Program-made: the position numbers and the translations under genes | Shown here: piece by piece, positions 14,524 through 15,683 of the stretch | Layout: every line of letters starts with the position of its first letter | Numbering within the stretch: the stretch's first letter is position 1 | The notes under the pieces: model-generated | What the model was told of the DNA's origin: nothing | Databases searched by the model: none | The model's input: the letters and a program-made list of their open reading frames with translations, nothing else | Source of the DNA: Oscillospiraceae bacterium | Lineage (GTDB): Bacteria > Bacillota > Clostridia > Oscillospirales > UBA644 | Assembly (NCBI GenBank): GCA_015067385.1 | Contig: SVMP01000035.1 | Location: forward strand, 1 to 15,683 | Direction: 5' to 3' | Length of the DNA stretch: 15,683 nucleotides

Positions 14524-14552
14524 TTGACATATGGGTGCGGATATGTTAAAAT
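14524..14552 (+). promoter_or_regulatory. extended -10 sigma-A promoter of the fucosidase
   Basis: TTGACA (14524-14529, perfect) and TAAAAT (14547-14552) stand 17 bp apart. A TG at 14544-14545 sits one base before the -10 box, making an extended -10. It starts 16 bases after the gpr stop codon, so the fucosidase is transcribed independently of gpr. Of the promoters found here, it is the closest to consensus. Confidence 0.85.
14527..14546. promoter_or_regulatory. dyad in fucosidase promoter spacer, possible operator
   Basis: ACATAT (14527-14532) and ATATGT (14541-14546) are perfect inverted arms with an 8-base GC-rich centre. The 20-bp dyad starts inside the -35 box and ends exactly at the -10 box. 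A repressor bound there would block polymerase, as expected for a sugar-inducible gene. Six-base arms made of A/T-rich sequence can arise by chance. Confidence 0.35.
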
Positions 14553-14585
14553 AATGAAAACAAAAAAATAAAGGAGCGTACGACT

Positions 14586-15683
14586 ATGGCTATCCCCGTA
14601 CCCGAAAAAAGAATAGCAAGATTTGAAAAATTAGGCTTTGGTATGTTCATTCACTGGGGACTTTACTCTCAGCTCGGCAGAGGCGAGTGGGTCCAGTTTG
14701 TTGAAAAGATCCCCAAAGAGGAATACGCAAAACTCAAAGATACGTTTACCGCAAAAGAATTCAACGGCAGAGAGATCGCAAAGATCGCAAAAAGAGCCGG
14801 CATGAATTATATCACACTTACAACACGTCACCATGAAGGCTTTTCGCTTTACGATACACGCGGACTTAACGACTACGATGCTCCGCACTCCCCCGCAGGC
14901 AGAGACCTTATAAAAGATTTTGTTGAAGGCTGTCGTGCAGAGGGTATCCTTCCGATGTTCTACCACACGACTCTTGACTGGTATAACGATGATTTTGACG
15001 GCAATTTCAAGGAATATCTCAAATATCTTCGTCGCTCCGTTGAGATTCTCTGTACAGAATACGGCGAGATCGGCGGTCTCTGGTTTGACGGAAACTGGTC
15101 GAAACCGAACGACGACTGGGAAGAAGATGAGCTTTACAGCCTTATCAGAAGAAACCAGCCCGATGCGATGATCATAAATAACACAGGTCTCGATGCACGA
15201 GGATTTGTCGGCAACTCTTACCTTGACAGCGTAACCTTCGAGCAGGGCCGTCCCACTCCTATGAACAGAGAAGGTATGCCCAAATATCTCGCCGCAGAAA
15301 TGTGCCAGACGATCAACGGTCATTGGGGCATCGGCACTATCGACTTCAATTATCAGTCTCTTCCCGAACTTATCGAAAACCTCTGCGCTTGCAGAAAAGT
15401 CGGCGCAAACTATCTTCTCAACGTCGGTCCGACCGCAGAGGGTAAGATCCTTCCCCTTCAGGCAGAACTTCTTGCGGCTGTCGGCGACTGGATCAGAGCT
15501 ACCGGCGATGCGATCTACAACGGCAAACCCTGCGATATCAAGGCATCTGGCAAGGACTTTGTTCTTTTCGACGGCGAAAGATACTGGTTCTACATTCACG
15601 ACCTTACGATCAAAGCACAGGACAACGTTGTAAAAGGCGTTACAGGCGTCGGCGCAAGATCATTTACGGATGCGAAAGTTCCG
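14586..15683 (+). CDS. alpha-L-fucosidase, GH29 (3' end beyond window)
   Basis: Releases alpha-linked L-fucose by a retaining mechanism. The 366 residues present cover the catalytic barrel: FGMFIHWGLYS (18-28, with the sugar-binding histidine), LTTRHHEGFSLYDT (78-91), MFYHTTLDWY (124-133), GLWFDGNW (164-171) whose D168 is the expected nucleophile, INNTGLDARG (176-190 region onward) and NYLLNVGPTAEGKILP downstream. There is no signal peptide, so it works in the cytoplasm on imported fucosides such as host mucin or milk-type oligosaccharide fragments; that habitat is inferred. The ATG at 14586 follows AAGGAG by 9 bases and has its own extended -10 promoter with a possible operator. The acid/base residue cannot be assigned by eye in this family. 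The frame remains open to the last base of the window. A long antisense frame overlies it and is a shadow. Confidence 0.93.
   Translation, partial: MAIPVPEKRIARFEKLGFGMFIHWGLYSQLGRGEWVQFVEKIPKEEYAKLKDTFTAKEFNGREIAKIAKRAGMNYITLTTRHHEGFSLYDTRGLNDYDAPHSPAGRDLIKDFVEGCRAEGILPMFYHTTLDWYNDDFDGNFKEYLKYLRRSVEILCTEYGEIGGLWFDGNWSKPNDDWEEDELYSLIRRNQPDAMIINNTGLDARGFVGNSYLDSVTFEQGRPTPMNREGMPKYLAAEMCQTINGHWGIGTIDFNYQSLPELIENLCACRKVGANYLLNVGPTAEGKILPLQAELLAAVGDWIRATGDAIYNGKPCDIKASGKDFVLFDGERYWFYIHDLTIKAQDNVVKGVTGVGARSFTDAKVP

Noticed and set aside
14631..15599. 322-residue open frame on the minus strand
   Set aside because: It is antisense to the GH29 fucosidase; low stop frequency opposite a GC-richer gene explains it, and there is no ribosome site or recognisable domain.

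Overview
The window comes from an AT-leaning, spore-forming anaerobic Firmicute, most likely a gut Clostridia of the Oscillospirales/Ruminococcaceae type. This is inferred from a germination protease gene (gpr), a glycyl radical enzyme with its activase, cytoplasmic glycosidases for deoxysugar-bearing glycans, strong AGGAG ribosome binding sites and sigma-A type promoters. No rRNA, tRNA, CRISPR array, prophage or insertion sequence was seen. All intergenic gaps are shorter than 300 bases.

Left part, minus strand (1-5589). argG (argininosuccinate synthase) runs off the left edge. Its promoter is overlaid by two ArgR/AhrC-type ARG boxes. To its right, in transcription order, lies a tight three-gene operon: cotH (a membrane-anchored CotH-kinase protein with three lamin-tail domains), a VTC-type polyphosphate polymerase overlapping it by 11 bp, and a DUF4956 membrane protein 10 bp further on. 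This looks like a conserved cell-envelope module of unknown function.

Centre, plus strand (5822-12332). Diverging from cotH is an operon of a glycyl radical activase, a glycyl radical enzyme with an unusual Ser-Thr-Cys-Val-Glu active-site loop, a 982-residue cytoplasmic GH106-like glycosidase, and a half-size EamA transporter. The layout suggests a glycoside is cut inside the cell and the released sugar, or something derived from it, is processed by radical chemistry. The substrate cannot be read from the sequence.

Right part (12384-15683). A stand-alone PTS EIIC-like membrane protein (minus) converges on the EamA gene across a hairpin terminator and diverges from gpr. A strong extended -10 promoter then drives an alpha-L-fucosidase (GH29) cut by the right edge. 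An inverted repeat lies exactly in that promoter's spacer and may be an operator.

The best candidates for something undescribed are the glycyl radical enzyme/glycosidase operon and the CotH-VTC-DUF4956 module. All family calls were made by reading motifs, without database searches.
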